From Alicyclobacillus sp. ALC3 (GTDB lineage Bacteria > Bacillota > Bacilli > Alicyclobacillales > Alicyclobacillaceae): a DNA stretch of 64,000 nucleotides. The position numbers were made by a program, and so were the translations under genes. Positions 1-8,922 of the stretch are shown one piece after another (position 1 is the first letter of the stretch; each line of letters opens with the position of its first letter). The notes beneath the pieces were generated by a model. That model saw nothing but the letters and a program-made list of their open reading frames with translations, made no database searches and was not told the DNA's origin. The stretch covers positions 4,774,001 through 4,838,000 of the forward strand of contig NZ_CP066784.1 of NCBI RefSeq assembly GCF_028751195.1, written 5' to 3'.

Positions 1-419
1 CCACGTATCCGATGTACACCATCATCGTGGCGGTGGTGTTCGGCCTCTTCGCCTTGCGTTTTCTGTTCTATCGCTGGACACGGCCGCAAGAAGATTACAT
101 CATGCTCCCTGGTGATCACGGTTTCATCCGCATCTCGTTTGAAACGATTCGTCAACTATCAAACCGCACAGGCAAGTCAGTTCGCGGTGTGCAGGAGTTT
201 GACACCAGAGTGCGGAGCGGACAAGCAGGGGTCCTGCTCGCGGTCCGGGTCAGGGTCATGCCGGACATTGACATCACCCAAATGAGTGCAGAAATCCAGC
301 AAGCCGTAAAAGGCTACGTAGAACAGACAGCCGGTGTAACGGTAGAACGCATCACTGTAAATGTAGTAGAACTCGCGTCGCACACAGCGAACAAGAATAC
401 GCGCGCGTGGGCGGAGTGA
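1..419 (+). CDS. amaP: AmaP-like Asp23/alkaline-shock membrane anchor (5' partial)
   Basis: The reading frame is open to the left edge of the window, so the N-terminus is probably cut. The first ATG (position 12) begins a hydrophobic segment of about 20 residues, followed by a basic stretch and a soluble domain with the alternating beta/alpha pattern of Asp23-type proteins. AmaP proteins are usually longer, with two N-terminal membrane segments, which fits a missing first helix here. In related Bacillota AmaP anchors Asp23 at the membrane and lies beside a DUF2273 gene, which is what follows 4 bases downstream. The assignment rests on domain look and neighbourhood. Confidence 0.75.
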   Translation, partial: TYPMYTIIVAVVFGLFALRFLFYRWTRPQEDYIMLPGDHGFIRISFETIRQLSNRTGKSVRGVQEFDTRVRSGQAGVLLAVRVRVMPDIDITQMSAEIQQAVKGYVEQTAGVTVERITVNVVELASHTANKNTRAWAE

Positions 420-423
420 CACC

Positions 424-657
424 ATGAACTGGGTCACGTTGATTACGCGGAGGTTGTTGTCTCTGCAAAGGCGTTGGCAGGGCGTTATCGCTGCCTGTTT
501 GTTTTGGCTTGTGTGGATGATTGTCGGGTTCTGGGACACCCTGTTGTTGTTGGTGCTGGTCGGAATCGGTTTTTCTGTTGGGCGAATCCTCGAGGAGCGA
601 ACGACGTGGCAAGATGTCGTTGAAAAGTTGCTGAGGGAGCACTACCATGACTCGTGA
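424..657 (+). CDS. DUF2273 small membrane protein
   Basis: A 77-residue protein with two hydrophobic segments (about residues 20-36 and 38-52) separated by a short turn, a basic N-terminus and a charged C-terminal tail. This size and layout match DUF2273, a small family next to amaP and asp23 in Bacillota and linked to the alkaline-shock/envelope-stress locus. It starts 4 bases after the amaP stop and ends before nusB, so it is probably cotranscribed. No biochemical function is known to me. Confidence 0.75.
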   Translation: MNWVTLITRRLLSLQRRWQGVIAACLFWLVWMIVGFWDTLLLLVLVGIGFSVGRILEERTTWQDVVEKLLREHYHDS

Positions 658-695
658 ACGTAGTGGAGAAGGAACAGCTTGGAAGGGGCATGGAA

Positions 696-1124
696 ATGAA
701 GCGGCACGAGGCGCGCCAGCGTGCGCTCCAGGCGCTCTATCAGATTGATGTCGGTAAGGGTGAGGCAGAGGCTGCGATTGAGCATGTCTTGGAAGATGTA
801 TCGGGCCCGATTGAAGCAGTTGACTGGACTTACATACGGCGGTTGGTCCATGGCACAACCGAGCGCTTGCCAGATATTGACGATCTTCTCGCCGCCCGCG
901 TGGAAGGCTGGCACCTTGACAGATTGGCGCGGGTTGATTTGAATGTACTGCGCCTTGCAGTCTATGAACTGCTCGTAGAGAGTGATGTAGACGTCGCGAC
1001 AATTGTCGATGAGGCTGTTGAACTCGCGAAGGACTTTGGCACAGACGAATCTGGCAAGTTTGTGAACGGCGTTTTGGCCCGGGTGTTGCCGGTCGTCAGA
1101 CAAGATGCAGAACCGAACGCTTGA
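696..1124 (+). CDS. nusB: Transcription antitermination factor NusB
   Basis: A 142-residue all-helical protein beginning MKRHEARQRALQALYQ, the typical NusB N-terminus with its RNA-binding arginine-rich helix. NusB binds boxA RNA with NusE (S10) and supports antitermination on rRNA operons. The ATG at 696 is preferred because GGAAGGGG ends 7 bases upstream; the frame itself is open from 654. It is the first soluble gene of the conserved nusB-folD-xse-ispA block, with the M22-family gene inserted behind it. Confidence 0.93.
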   Translation: MKRHEARQRALQALYQIDVGKGEAEAAIEHVLEDVSGPIEAVDWTYIRRLVHGTTERLPDIDDLLAARVEGWHLDRLARVDLNVLRLAVYELLVESDVDVATIVDEAVELAKDFGTDESGKFVNGVLARVLPVVRQDAEPNA

Positions 1125-1142
1125 CCTGCGAGGGAACGCAAT

Positions 1143-2129
1143 TTGGACTGTATTCTGGGAGTAGACACGAGCAATTACACAACGTCACTGTGCATGGTCA
1201 GCGCGGAGAACGGGCAAGTGCTGGCGGATGAGCGCCGCATTTTGCCCGTGCGTGAAGGAGAGCGAGGGCTCCGACAAGCGGATGCGCTCTTTTTTCATGT
1301 TCGGCACCTGCCTCTGCTGATGGACCGTTTGATGGGGCGTGTGCGTCACGACTGCGGTGACGCAGATGTGGTGGCGATTGGAGTATCTACGCACCCGCGA
1401 CCGCTTGCAAGGTCATACATGCCTGTTTTTACGGCTGGTGTCTCATATGCCGAATCCCTCGGACGTGTTCTTGGGGTTCCTGTGTTGCGCACGTCGCACC
1501 AAGAAGGACATATCGCGGCGGCCACGGGACACTGGAGCGAGCGCCGAAAGCAGCCGTTTCTGGTCGTTCATTTGTCCGGTGGGACTTCTGATGTGGTGGT
1601 GGCAGAGGAGTCCCCTTGGGGATATCGAGTGGAGACGGTCGGGGAAGGGGCCGACCTGCACGCTGGTCAATTCATCGACCGCGTTGGAGTCGCGCTCGGC
1701 TGTCCGTTCCCTGCTGGTCCGGCGCTTGAGCGCCTTGCGTCCACACATCGGGCAGGTCATCCTGTGGTACACATTCCTTCCCGGGTTCTCGGTTCTAGCA
1801 TGAGTTTTTCGGGGCCATGCACGGCGGCTCTGCGAGCGATTGCGAACGGTGCCCCGCCCGCGGCTGTCGCCGCATCAGTGCAGACTGCAGTGGCGAACAG
1901 TGTCGCCAAAGCAATTCTCCACGCGTCGCAAGACCGACCTGCCCTGGACGTGTGCGTTGTTGCTGGAGGAGTAGCCGAAAATGTGTTCATTCGCGCTCGC
2001 ATTCAAGAGCGGGTGCGACGTGTTGAACGTCGCCTGCGCATTGAGTATGCGCAGGCGCGTTTGTCGTCGGATAATGCCTTCGGCGTGGCACGACTCGCGT
2101 GGCGCCATTGGTGCCACTCAAGACTGTGA
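1143..2129 (+). CDS. Peptidase M22 / TsaD-like paralogue
   Basis: A 328-residue protein of the ASKHA-fold Kae1/TsaD family. It opens with ILGVDTSNYTTS (nucleotide-binding phosphate loop) and carries HQEGH near residue 120, matching the metal-binding HxEGH of TsaD. The later loop reads SGGTS where TsaD usually has SGGHT. TsaD makes the t6A modification of tRNA, but this type of nusB-linked copy is shorter and divergent, so it is more likely a paralogue of unknown role than the true TsaD. The TTG start at 1143 follows a GAGGGA ribosome site. Confidence 0.75.
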   Translation: MDCILGVDTSNYTTSLCMVSAENGQVLADERRILPVREGERGLRQADALFFHVRHLPLLMDRLMGRVRHDCGDADVVAIGVSTHPRPLARSYMPVFTAGVSYAESLGRVLGVPVLRTSHQEGHIAAATGHWSERRKQPFLVVHLSGGTSDVVVAEESPWGYRVETVGEGADLHAGQFIDRVGVALGCPFPAGPALERLASTHRAGHPVVHIPSRVLGSSMSFSGPCTAALRAIANGAPPAAVAASVQTAVANSVAKAILHASQDRPALDVCVVAGGVAENVFIRARIQERVRRVERRLRIEYAQARLSSDNAFGVARLAWRHWCHSRL

Positions 2130-2137
2130 GGTATAAT
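2108..2137 (+). promoter_or_regulatory. Candidate sigma-A promoter for the FNR gene
   Basis: TTGGTG (2108-2113), an 18-base spacer and a perfect TATAAT (2132-2137) lie at the end of the M22-family gene and directly upstream of the reductase gene. Seen in sequence only; transcription start not known. Confidence 0.5.
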
Positions 2138-2176
2138 GGCCAAGGTATGGTTTCGACAGCAAGGGAGGAGAACATA

Positions 2177-3184
2177 TTGGCGAGCGAAACATTGCTGACG
2201 CGAGATGAACAAGTGTACGACATCACGATTATCGGCGGCGGACCAACGGGTCTGTTTGCCGCGTTCTACTGTGGCATGCGTGATGCAACTTGCAAAATTA
2301 TTGACGCTTTGCCGGAACTCGGCGGCCAATTAGCAACACTGTATCCAGAGAAGTTCATTTACGATGTCGGTGGTTTCCCCAAAATTCGTTCCCGCGACCT
2401 TGTGGAACAATTGAAACAGCAAGCGTTCCAGAGGGGCCCGGCTGTCGAACTGAATCAACGAGTTGAAACACTAGAGCGGCGTGAAGATGGCACCTTTGAA
2501 CTCACGACAGACAAGCAGGTTCACCTTTCTAAAGCCATCATCATCTGCGGCGGTATTGGCGTGTTTACACCGAAAGCTCTGCCTGGAGAAGGCGCAGACC
2601 GTTTCCCCGACGACATTCATTACTTTATTGATAACTTGGATAAGTTTCGTGGCAAACACGTACTAGTCGTTGGCGGTGGTGACTCAGCCGTCGACTTTGC
2701 GTTGATGCTCGATAATGTGGCGACAGAGGTCACGCTCATACACCGCCGTGATCAGTTCCGCGCCCACGAAGAAAGCGTGAAACAACTCTATGAATCCAAA
2801 GTGAAAATCCGCACTTTTACAGAGTTACAGACTTTGGATGGTCACGCACGTCTTGAGTCTGCCACTCTTGTCAACAACAAGACGAAGGAAACGGAAAGAA
2901 TTACAATCGACTCCGTCGTGAGTGGTCTTGGCTTTTCTGCTGCCCTTGGTCCAATGAACGACTGGGGACTGGAGATTGAAAACAACGAGATTGTGGTCAA
3001 CACGAGGATGGAGACTAACATTCCAGGCGTATACGCAGCGGGAGACATCGTGACCTACCCAGGTAAGGTCAAACTGATCGCCACCGGGTTTGGCGAAGCG
3101 CCGACAGCTGTGAATAACGCAAAAACATTCATTGACCCAAAAGCTCGGTTGTCTCCCGGACACAGCAGCAGCCGCAAAGAGTGA
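2177..3184 (+). CDS. Ferredoxin--NADP(+) reductase, thioredoxin-reductase-like (YumC type)
   Basis: A 335-residue flavoprotein with an N-terminal FAD loop (TIIGGGPTGLFAAFYCGMR), a central NADPH loop (VVGGGDSAVDFALML) and the C-terminal FAD motif GVYAAGDIV. The CxxC redox pair of true thioredoxin reductases is absent, which is typical of type-2 ferredoxin/flavodoxin-NADP reductases such as B. subtilis YumC. It would move electrons between NADPH and ferredoxin or flavodoxin in the cytosol. The TTG at 2177 is chosen because GGGAGGAG sits 6 bases upstream and the resulting length fits the family; an ATG at 2147 lacks a good ribosome site. Confidence 0.88.
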   Translation: MASETLLTRDEQVYDITIIGGGPTGLFAAFYCGMRDATCKIIDALPELGGQLATLYPEKFIYDVGGFPKIRSRDLVEQLKQQAFQRGPAVELNQRVETLERREDGTFELTTDKQVHLSKAIIICGGIGVFTPKALPGEGADRFPDDIHYFIDNLDKFRGKHVLVVGGGDSAVDFALMLDNVATEVTLIHRRDQFRAHEESVKQLYESKVKIRTFTELQTLDGHARLESATLVNNKTKETERITIDSVVSGLGFSAALGPMNDWGLEIENNEIVVNTRMETNIPGVYAAGDIVTYPGKVKLIATGFGEAPTAVNNAKTFIDPKARLSPGHSSSRKE

Positions 3185-3220
3185 CAAGGACATTCTTGTA
3201 AAACAAACGGGGGGATCGGC

Positions 3221-4078
3221 ATGGCCGTACGACTGGATGGAAAAGCCATCGCTGCAGAAATTCAAGCCGATGTTGCAGCACACGTAGAAGCAGAAGCCAG
3301 CCGAGGTCGTACCTACACTTTGGCCGTAATCTTAGTTGGCGACCATCCTGCCTCTGCAACCTACGTCCGCAACAAGCAGCGGACGGCCGACAAAGTTGGC
3401 ATCGCGAGCCAGCTCATCCAACTCGGCGAGGATATCAGTGAGGCTGAACTGCTTGCCGAAGTCGAGCGTTTAAATGCCGATCCCGCTGTGGATGGAATCT
3501 TGGTTCAGTTACCGTTACCAAGTCATGTGGCAACTACAGAGGTCTTGCAGCGAATCGACCCACAAAAAGATGTGGATGGCTTTCATCCTGTCAACGCGGG
3601 ACGGAACTTTGTTGGCCTCGATGCTGTGTGGCCGTGTACGCCTGCTGGCATTATGGAAATGTTGCGGCGCAGCGACATTGACGTAGCAGGTAAACACGCC
3701 GTCGTGGTCGGGCGCAGCAACATTGTCGGTAAGCCGATGGCCATGATGTTGCTCGAAGCGAACGCAACGGTCACCATCTGCCACTCACAAACTCCGAACT
3801 TGGAGGAGATTACCCGGCAGGCCGACATCCTTGTGGTGGCTGTGGGACGTCCGAATTTGATCCGAGCGACAGGAGTGAAACCTGGTGCCGTCGTGATCGA
3901 CGTCGGTATGAACCGAGTAGATGGCAAGCTGACCGGAGATGTAGCATTTGCTGAAGTCGAATTGGTTGCGGGAGCGATTACACCTGTCCCCGGTGGTGTG
4001 GGTCCACTGACCATCGCGATGTTGATGGCAAACACGGTCTGCCTGGGTGAGTGGCGGCGCGGTGTGGGGGTCAACTAA
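3221..4078 (+). CDS. folD: Bifunctional methylenetetrahydrofolate dehydrogenase/cyclohydrolase FolD
   Basis: A 285-residue FolD with the family signatures KDVDGFHPVN, PCTPAGIM and VVGRSNIVGKP, the last being the NADP-binding loop. The enzyme interconverts 5,10-methylene-, methenyl- and 10-formyl-tetrahydrofolate in one-carbon metabolism. The ATG follows GGGGGATCGGC. xseA begins 2 bases after the stop, keeping the folD-xseA-xseB-ispA order common in Bacillota. Confidence 0.96.
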   Translation: MAVRLDGKAIAAEIQADVAAHVEAEASRGRTYTLAVILVGDHPASATYVRNKQRTADKVGIASQLIQLGEDISEAELLAEVERLNADPAVDGILVQLPLPSHVATTEVLQRIDPQKDVDGFHPVNAGRNFVGLDAVWPCTPAGIMEMLRRSDIDVAGKHAVVVGRSNIVGKPMAMMLLEANATVTICHSQTPNLEEITRQADILVVAVGRPNLIRATGVKPGAVVIDVGMNRVDGKLTGDVAFAEVELVAGAITPVPGGVGPLTIAMLMANTVCLGEWRRGVGVN

Positions 4079-4079
4079 G

Positions 4080-5495
4080 GTGTCGACGGTCGTAGCGCAT
4101 TCAGAACGTTCCGATGTCTGGACTGTGGCTGAGTTAACGGATCGAATCAAGAATCGAATTGAATCTGATCCCGGCCTCATGCACTGCATGGTGGCTGGCG
4201 AGTTGTCCAACTTCAAGCATCACTCCAGTGGGCATATGTACTTCACGCTGAAGGATGACAAGAGCCGTGTCCGCGGGATTATGTTCGCGGGCCGCAACCG
4301 TTTTCTGCGGTTTGCGCCGAAGGACGGCATGCGCGTCATTTGTACTGGTTCAATCGGCGTGTTTGAACGTGATGGCCAATATCAGCTCTACGTCGATGAC
4401 ATGCAGCCGGACGGCGTCGGGGCTCTCTACGTTGCTTTTCTCCAACTTCGAGACAAACTCGAACAGGAGGGCTTGTTCGATCCGGCACGAAAGCGGCCGT
4501 TGCCTGCTCACCCTATGCGGATCGGCGTAGTGACCTCGCCCACTGGTGCCGTAATTCGAGACATTTGCACCACCTTGTCGCGCCGCTATCCATTGGCTTC
4601 CGTTGTCCTCTCACCTGCGGCTGTTCAAGGCCCTGGTGCAGCCGAAACGATTGTGCGTGCTCTCCAACGACTGTCCGATTTGCATCAATCAGGCACGTCC
4701 ATCGATGTCGTGATCGTGGGTCGGGGCGGTGGGTCTCTAGAAGAGTTGTGGCCATTCAATGAAGAAGCTGTGGCTCGTGCCATCGCGACGTACCCGATTC
4801 CCGTGATTAGCGCCGTAGGCCATGAAACAGACACGACGATATGCGACTTTGTGGCAGATGTTCGCGCTGCCACGCCGACAGCTGCGGCTGAGTTGGCGGC
4901 GCCCAATCTGCAAGAAGTCGCGGCTCAACTGCAAGAATGGCGCAAGCGCTCAGCAACGGCGCTGAGATTTGCTCACGCAGCGCGCACACAGAGCCTGACG
5001 GCGCTGAGTAAGACCGCTGTGTTACGGGATCCGATGAAGTTGGTGGACCAGCGGAAGCAAACGGTTGACTACCTGGAGGCTCGTGCAGCGAGATTCATTC
5101 AGACGCCAGTGCAACATGCGGGCCGCAAGCTAAGCGCGATTACGGAGAGGCTGTACCGAGTGGACATCCGCCGCCGTATGGACCAAGCGAAGAGAAGTGT
5201 CGATGCACACTGTGAACGGGCCTCGGTGGCCGTACATCGTAAGTCTGAGCGGGCCAATGCCACGCTGGAACAGCGTATCAGCCAACTTCAAGCTTTGAAT
5301 CCACTCGCGGTTCTGTCCCGAGGGTACAGTGTTATCCTTGACGAGACCACAGACACTGTGATCGGCAGCGTCAGTAACCTCGTAGGGGGACAGCGAGTAC
5401 GCCTCCAAATGCAAGACGGGTTTGTGCACGCGCATATTGATGGTGAGGAGGGAGACTACCATGAGCGAGGAAAACAGCTCCGACTTGACCTTTGA
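4080..5495 (+). CDS. xseA: Exodeoxyribonuclease VII large subunit
   Basis: About 471 residues. An N-terminal OB-fold (WTVAELT..., SSGHMYFTLKD) is followed by the catalytic core with GRGGGSLEELWPFNEE and AVGHETDTT, then a long coiled-coil region and a short C-terminal domain. Together with XseB it degrades single-stranded DNA from both ends into oligonucleotides. The GTG at 4080 is taken as start because it lies just behind the folD stop; the frame also extends back to 4047 inside folD. Its 3' end overlaps xseB by 35 bases. Confidence 0.95.
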   Translation: MSTVVAHSERSDVWTVAELTDRIKNRIESDPGLMHCMVAGELSNFKHHSSGHMYFTLKDDKSRVRGIMFAGRNRFLRFAPKDGMRVICTGSIGVFERDGQYQLYVDDMQPDGVGALYVAFLQLRDKLEQEGLFDPARKRPLPAHPMRIGVVTSPTGAVIRDICTTLSRRYPLASVVLSPAAVQGPGAAETIVRALQRLSDLHQSGTSIDVVIVGRGGGSLEELWPFNEEAVARAIATYPIPVISAVGHETDTTICDFVADVRAATPTAAAELAAPNLQEVAAQLQEWRKRSATALRFAHAARTQSLTALSKTAVLRDPMKLVDQRKQTVDYLEARAARFIQTPVQHAGRKLSAITERLYRVDIRRRMDQAKRSVDAHCERASVAVHRKSERANATLEQRISQLQALNPLAVLSRGYSVILDETTDTVIGSVSNLVGGQRVRLQMQDGFVHAHIDGEEGDYHERGKQLRLDL

Positions 5496-5724
5496 GTCAG
5501 CCTTGAAAAAACTTGAAGAAGCCGTCCGGCAGCTTGAATCAGGTGAGCTCAGTTTAACCGATTCAATTGAGCGGTACAAGGAATCTATGCAACTCGTGGC
5601 ATTTTGCCGGCAGCAACTGGACGCTGCAGAGTTTCAGATTGAGCAACTGGTCGACGGTCAGAATGGTCCTGCTTTGAAGGCCATAGACGACAGTGGGCTT
5701 ATTGAGAGGGAGAACCATGACTGA
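5461..5724 (+). CDS. xseB: Exodeoxyribonuclease VII small subunit
   Basis: An 87-residue helical protein with the family core FESALKKLEEAVRQLESGELSL and a charged tail. It binds the XseA coiled coil to form exonuclease VII. The ATG at 5461 follows GAGGAGGGAG; upstream in-frame ATGs lie inside xseA without such a site. It overlaps both neighbours, so translation of xseA, xseB and ispA is probably coupled. Confidence 0.94.
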   Translation: MSEENSSDLTFESALKKLEEAVRQLESGELSLTDSIERYKESMQLVAFCRQQLDAAEFQIEQLVDGQNGPALKAIDDSGLIERENHD

Positions 5725-6622
5725 GCCGCAAGAAGGCGCCTTGTCCCTGGCGCCTGCATACCTCGCAGAACAAGCAGCGCTCGTCTCACAAGAACTCCAG
5801 CGGCTTTTCTCAGACCCGCACCAGCCGAAATCCCTATTTGACTCCATGCACTACAGCTTGATGGCGGGCGGCAAGCGACTTCGACCCGTGCTGTGTCTGG
5901 CCGTGGGGCGAAGTTTTGGCGTGCAGGAAGCGGATTTATTACCTGTGGCCGTGGCGCTTGAAATTCTGCACACCTACTCGCTGATTCACGATGACCTCCC
6001 CACCATGGATGATGACGACTTGCGCCGTGGACAGCCGACTAACCATCGGGTTTTTGGTGAAGCTACCGCCCTCCTCGCAGGAGACGCACTGCTGACCTAC
6101 GCCTTCGAACAACTTGCAAAGCCAGCAGCTATTCCTGCGCAACGCCAACTCAGGATGGTTCAGGTGCTTGCCAGTGCAGCCGGTTGCTTTGGTATGGTTG
6201 CCGGGCAAGTGGCGGACCTAGAGGCGGAGGGCACGCCAGGTTCTATGGATACGCTTCGTTTCATTCACCTGCACAAAACGGCGCGACTAGTCGAGGCCTC
6301 GGTACAGTTGGGTGCGATTTTCGCTGGTGTGGATGCAGCCGTTGAAGAGGCGCTCTGTAAATTTGGTCGATCGCTTGGACTCGCGTTTCAGATTGCAGAC
6401 GACTTGCTTGATGTCATCGGAGACACTGCCGCACTTGGGAAGACGGTCGGGAGCGATGAGCGGATGTCCAAGCTGACGTACCCGAAGTTAGTCGGCGTAG
6501 ACGAGACCAAACGCCTCATGCAAGTCGCTCACGCCGAGGCGTTGGCAGCCCTAGACAGTGTCCAAGTCGACGCTCCTTTGCTGCGCAGCTTGGCGAACTT
6601 CGTGATTGCCCGCGGTGTCTGA
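5717..6622 (+). CDS. ispA: Polyprenyl (farnesyl) diphosphate synthase
   Basis: A 301-residue trans-isoprenyl diphosphate synthase with the first aspartate-rich motif in HDDLPTMDDDDLRRG and the second in QIADDLLDVIGD. It would condense IPP with DMAPP and GPP to farnesyl diphosphate. The ATG at 5717 follows GAGAGGGAG and overlaps the xseB stop by 8 bases. In many Bacillota dxs follows; here dxs is absent and a long non-coding gap with an OLE-type RNA follows instead. Confidence 0.92.
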   Translation: MTEPQEGALSLAPAYLAEQAALVSQELQRLFSDPHQPKSLFDSMHYSLMAGGKRLRPVLCLAVGRSFGVQEADLLPVAVALEILHTYSLIHDDLPTMDDDDLRRGQPTNHRVFGEATALLAGDALLTYAFEQLAKPAAIPAQRQLRMVQVLASAAGCFGMVAGQVADLEAEGTPGSMDTLRFIHLHKTARLVEASVQLGAIFAGVDAAVEEALCKFGRSLGLAFQIADDLLDVIGDTAALGKTVGSDERMSKLTYPKLVGVDETKRLMQVAHAEALAALDSVQVDAPLLRSLANFVIARGV

Positions 6623-6713
6623 CGACTGAGTAGGCATACATGACTGCGGCAACGTGCGGCAACGCGAGAGTGTGAGCAAGGCGCATAGCAGAGCGCGGCG
6701 GGGCGTGTTTGCA

Positions 6714-6743
6714 TTCGAGCCCTCGACGCTCGTGTGCTATAAT
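6714..6743 (+). promoter_or_regulatory. Candidate extended -10 promoter of the OLE RNA
   Basis: TGCTATAAT (6735-6743) is an extended -10 element with a perfect TATAAT. A weak -35 candidate, TTCGAG (6714-6719), lies 18 bases upstream. The position would put the RNA 5' end near 6750. Sequence evidence only. Confidence 0.55.
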
Positions 6744-6749
6744 GGGAAC

Positions 6750-7365
6750 ACATCGCGACACAGGTGGCGCAGTATTCTAGTCAGCCGTCTGTTTCTGAAG
6801 GCGGGGCTAAAAATCCGCCAAAGGGCACATCGATGAAGTTCCTGGTGGTGGCTTGGGGCGCCCAGCCCTGGGTTTCTGCTGGGAGTTAAGGAAGGTGGGC
6901 GGTTCGCAATGGCATGCGAAACCCGACCCAGCTTTCGCGGAGGCCCAAGTGCGTGGCTGCCTGGCGCAGTTATGGCTTGGGGTATGAACCTGCATGCGGA
7001 GGCAATCTGTGTGCAGCGTAGCCTGCCTTGAGCGGTTTTGAGGGGATCACGGGATTCAAACGGTCGCTTCTTGGCCAAGAAGGACCGTTGGTGCCGCGTG
7101 AAATCGAGACTGCAAAAGAGGCTAGGAAACAGCAGCGGTTGTCGCGGAAAACGCCTAGACTGTTCGCCAATTGCGTGGCTCCTTGGGGATTATAGTGTGG
7201 ACTGAGTGGTAATCCAGTCTGACAGACGGCGACGCTGACAAGGGACGCTGAAAGGGAAACCGCCCGTGCGGTGACGCGCGAGCGCGTCCTTGGGAAAACC
7301 TACTGGACCTAAGCCACAGCATTTACTCAAGGAGCTGCCACCTGGTTTTGTTGCTTTTGGACAAG
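6750..7365 (+). ncRNA. ole: Probable OLE (Ornate, Large, Extremophilic) RNA
   Basis: About 615 bases between ispA and a multi-TM protein gene contain no convincing reading frame and are rich in GC-paired, short self-complementary segments. OLE RNAs are about 600 nt, occur in extremophilic Bacillota, lie inside this same nusB-folD-xse-ispA-tlyA-recN gene block, and sit just upstream of the gene for their membrane partner OapA. Length, position, the strong promoter at the 5' edge and the oapA-like gene at the 3' edge all agree. The exact ends are inferred (promoter on the left, the oapA ribosome site on the right); I did not fold it or compare it to the consensus. Confidence 0.82.
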
Positions 7366-7381
7366 CCCTGGGAGGTACATA

Positions 7382-7951
7382 ATGAAAAGAACACCGTGGC
7401 GCCGGGCCATCCGGTTCGCGTTGACGGTTGCGGGATTATCATTCGTTCTCGGTGGCGTGTTTGACACATCCACCGTTTTTTTAAATCACGCGTTCTGGTT
7501 TATTGGCGCCATTGCCATCCTTGTGATTGTGGTGGTGGGAGCGCTGTTCGACATGTTGGGGGTCGCAGCGGCTGCCGCATCCGAGACACCGTTTCACGCC
7601 ATGGCCTCGAAACGTCTGTTCGGCGCGAGGCGGGCTATCTCAATCGTGCGAAATGCAGAACGGGTATCCAGTATCTGCAGCGACGTGATCGGCGATATTG
7701 CTGGGGTGCTGAGCGGTGCAGGCGCTCTTGCAGTCGGGGCTCAATTGTCAAACACGATGCACGTGACGTCTTGGCATCGAGAGTTTGTCATTATCTTGTT
7801 GACAGCGCTGACCACTGCCATGACGGTAGCTGTGAAGGCAATTGGGAAGACACTCGCCATTCGTGTGCCCACACCAATTGTTTTGACGGCAGCCCGCATT
7901 GCCGACAGCATTTTGTTTTATCGGCGGTCGCCTGGTCGGAATCGCCGCTAG
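7382..7951 (+). CDS. oapA: OLE RNA-associated membrane protein OapA
   Basis: A 189-residue membrane protein with about four hydrophobic segments (roughly residues 12-30, 37-58, 103-122 and 132-150). A DxxxD pair, D101 and D105 in SDVIGD, falls close to the functionally important D104/D108 pair reported for B. halodurans OapA. The segment LFDMLGVAAAAASETPFHAM resembles the start of CNNM/CorB-type domains, in keeping with links of OLE to Mg2+ and membrane stress. The ATG follows GGGAGGT. Placement directly behind the putative OLE RNA is the strongest argument. Confidence 0.85.
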   Translation: MKRTPWRRAIRFALTVAGLSFVLGGVFDTSTVFLNHAFWFIGAIAILVIVVVGALFDMLGVAAAAASETPFHAMASKRLFGARRAISIVRNAERVSSICSDVIGDIAGVLSGAGALAVGAQLSNTMHVTSWHREFVIILLTALTTAMTVAVKAIGKTLAIRVPTPIVLTAARIADSILFYRRSPGRNRR

Positions 7952-7988
7952 TAAGACTTCAGTGCATACAACTGAACGGAGGGCAGAC

Positions 7989-8882
7989 ATGAGCAGTCGG
8001 CGTGAGCAGCGTCCAGCAACGTCATCCAGTGGAGCAACAAAACGGGTTCGGGTTGACGTCCTACTGGCAGAACAGGGGCTGTTTCCGAGTCGTGAAGCTG
8101 CGCGCCGGGCGGTCATGGCCGGCATTGTGTCCATTCAAGGTGTGCCCGTGGATAAAGCAGGCACATTTGTTACACCGGGGACGGTTTTTGACGTAGCTCG
8201 CCCAGCACACGACTTTGTGAGTCGCGGCGGACTCAAGCTCGAACGGGCCTTAAGCCGATTCGACGTCCTGCTCGACGAACGAGTGGTCTTGGATGTCGGG
8301 GCTTCTACGGGTGGCTTTACGGACTGTGCGCTGCGGCATGGTGCAGCACGCGTTTATGCTGTCGATGTCGGGTACGGGCAACTCGACTGGCGTTTGCGCA
8401 ACGATGAGCGCGTCGTCGTCATGGAACGGACAAACTTTCGCCACGTTGATCCGGACTCTTTTCACCCTTCGCCAAATGTCGGCGTCATGGATGTTTCGTT
8501 TATTTCCACACGCTTGTTGCTGCCGAATTTGCGGGCGAGTTTGTCAGGCGACTTCGACATCATTAGTCTGATCAAACCACAATTTGAAGCCGGACGGGAA
8601 CACGTTGGGAAAGGTGGAATCGTTCGGGATCCGCTTGTCCACCTCCATGTCCTGCTCGGACTGATGTCGTTTTTACCACAGGTTGGGCTCACCTGCCGAG
8701 GCCTCGACTATTCGCCAGTCACAGGAGGCGACGGGAACTTGGAGTTCCTCGGTTGGTGGAAGAAAGATGACGGTGCGAGCCACATGTCTGAGTGTGAATC
8801 GGATGCATTTCGTGTGGTCACAGAAGCTTGGCGAGAATTGCGCAATGAGGATGTTTCAGGGGTATTTCTGAGCCCAGACTGA
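7989..8882 (+). CDS. tlyA: TlyA family rRNA (cytidine-2'-O)-methyltransferase
   Basis: A 297-residue protein with an N-terminal S4 RNA-binding domain (RVDVLLAEQGL...) and an FtsJ-like Rossmann methyltransferase domain (LDVGASTGGFTDCAL as the SAM-binding loop). TlyA-type enzymes 2'-O-methylate rRNA cytidines. The ATG at 7989 has GGAGGGC upstream; the open frame extends back into oapA but without a ribosome site. In B. subtilis the equivalent gene (yqxC) sits between dxs and ahrC-recN; neither dxs nor ahrC is present here. Confidence 0.9.
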   Translation: MSSRREQRPATSSSGATKRVRVDVLLAEQGLFPSREAARRAVMAGIVSIQGVPVDKAGTFVTPGTVFDVARPAHDFVSRGGLKLERALSRFDVLLDERVVLDVGASTGGFTDCALRHGAARVYAVDVGYGQLDWRLRNDERVVVMERTNFRHVDPDSFHPSPNVGVMDVSFISTRLLLPNLRASLSGDFDIISLIKPQFEAGREHVGKGGIVRDPLVHLHVLLGLMSFLPQVGLTCRGLDYSPVTGGDGNLEFLGWWKKDDGASHMSECESDAFRVVTEAWRELRNEDVSGVFLSPD

Positions 8883-8922
8883 AGAACACTCGCCGACGAA
8901 TCGTAACGGGGAGGTGCAATCG

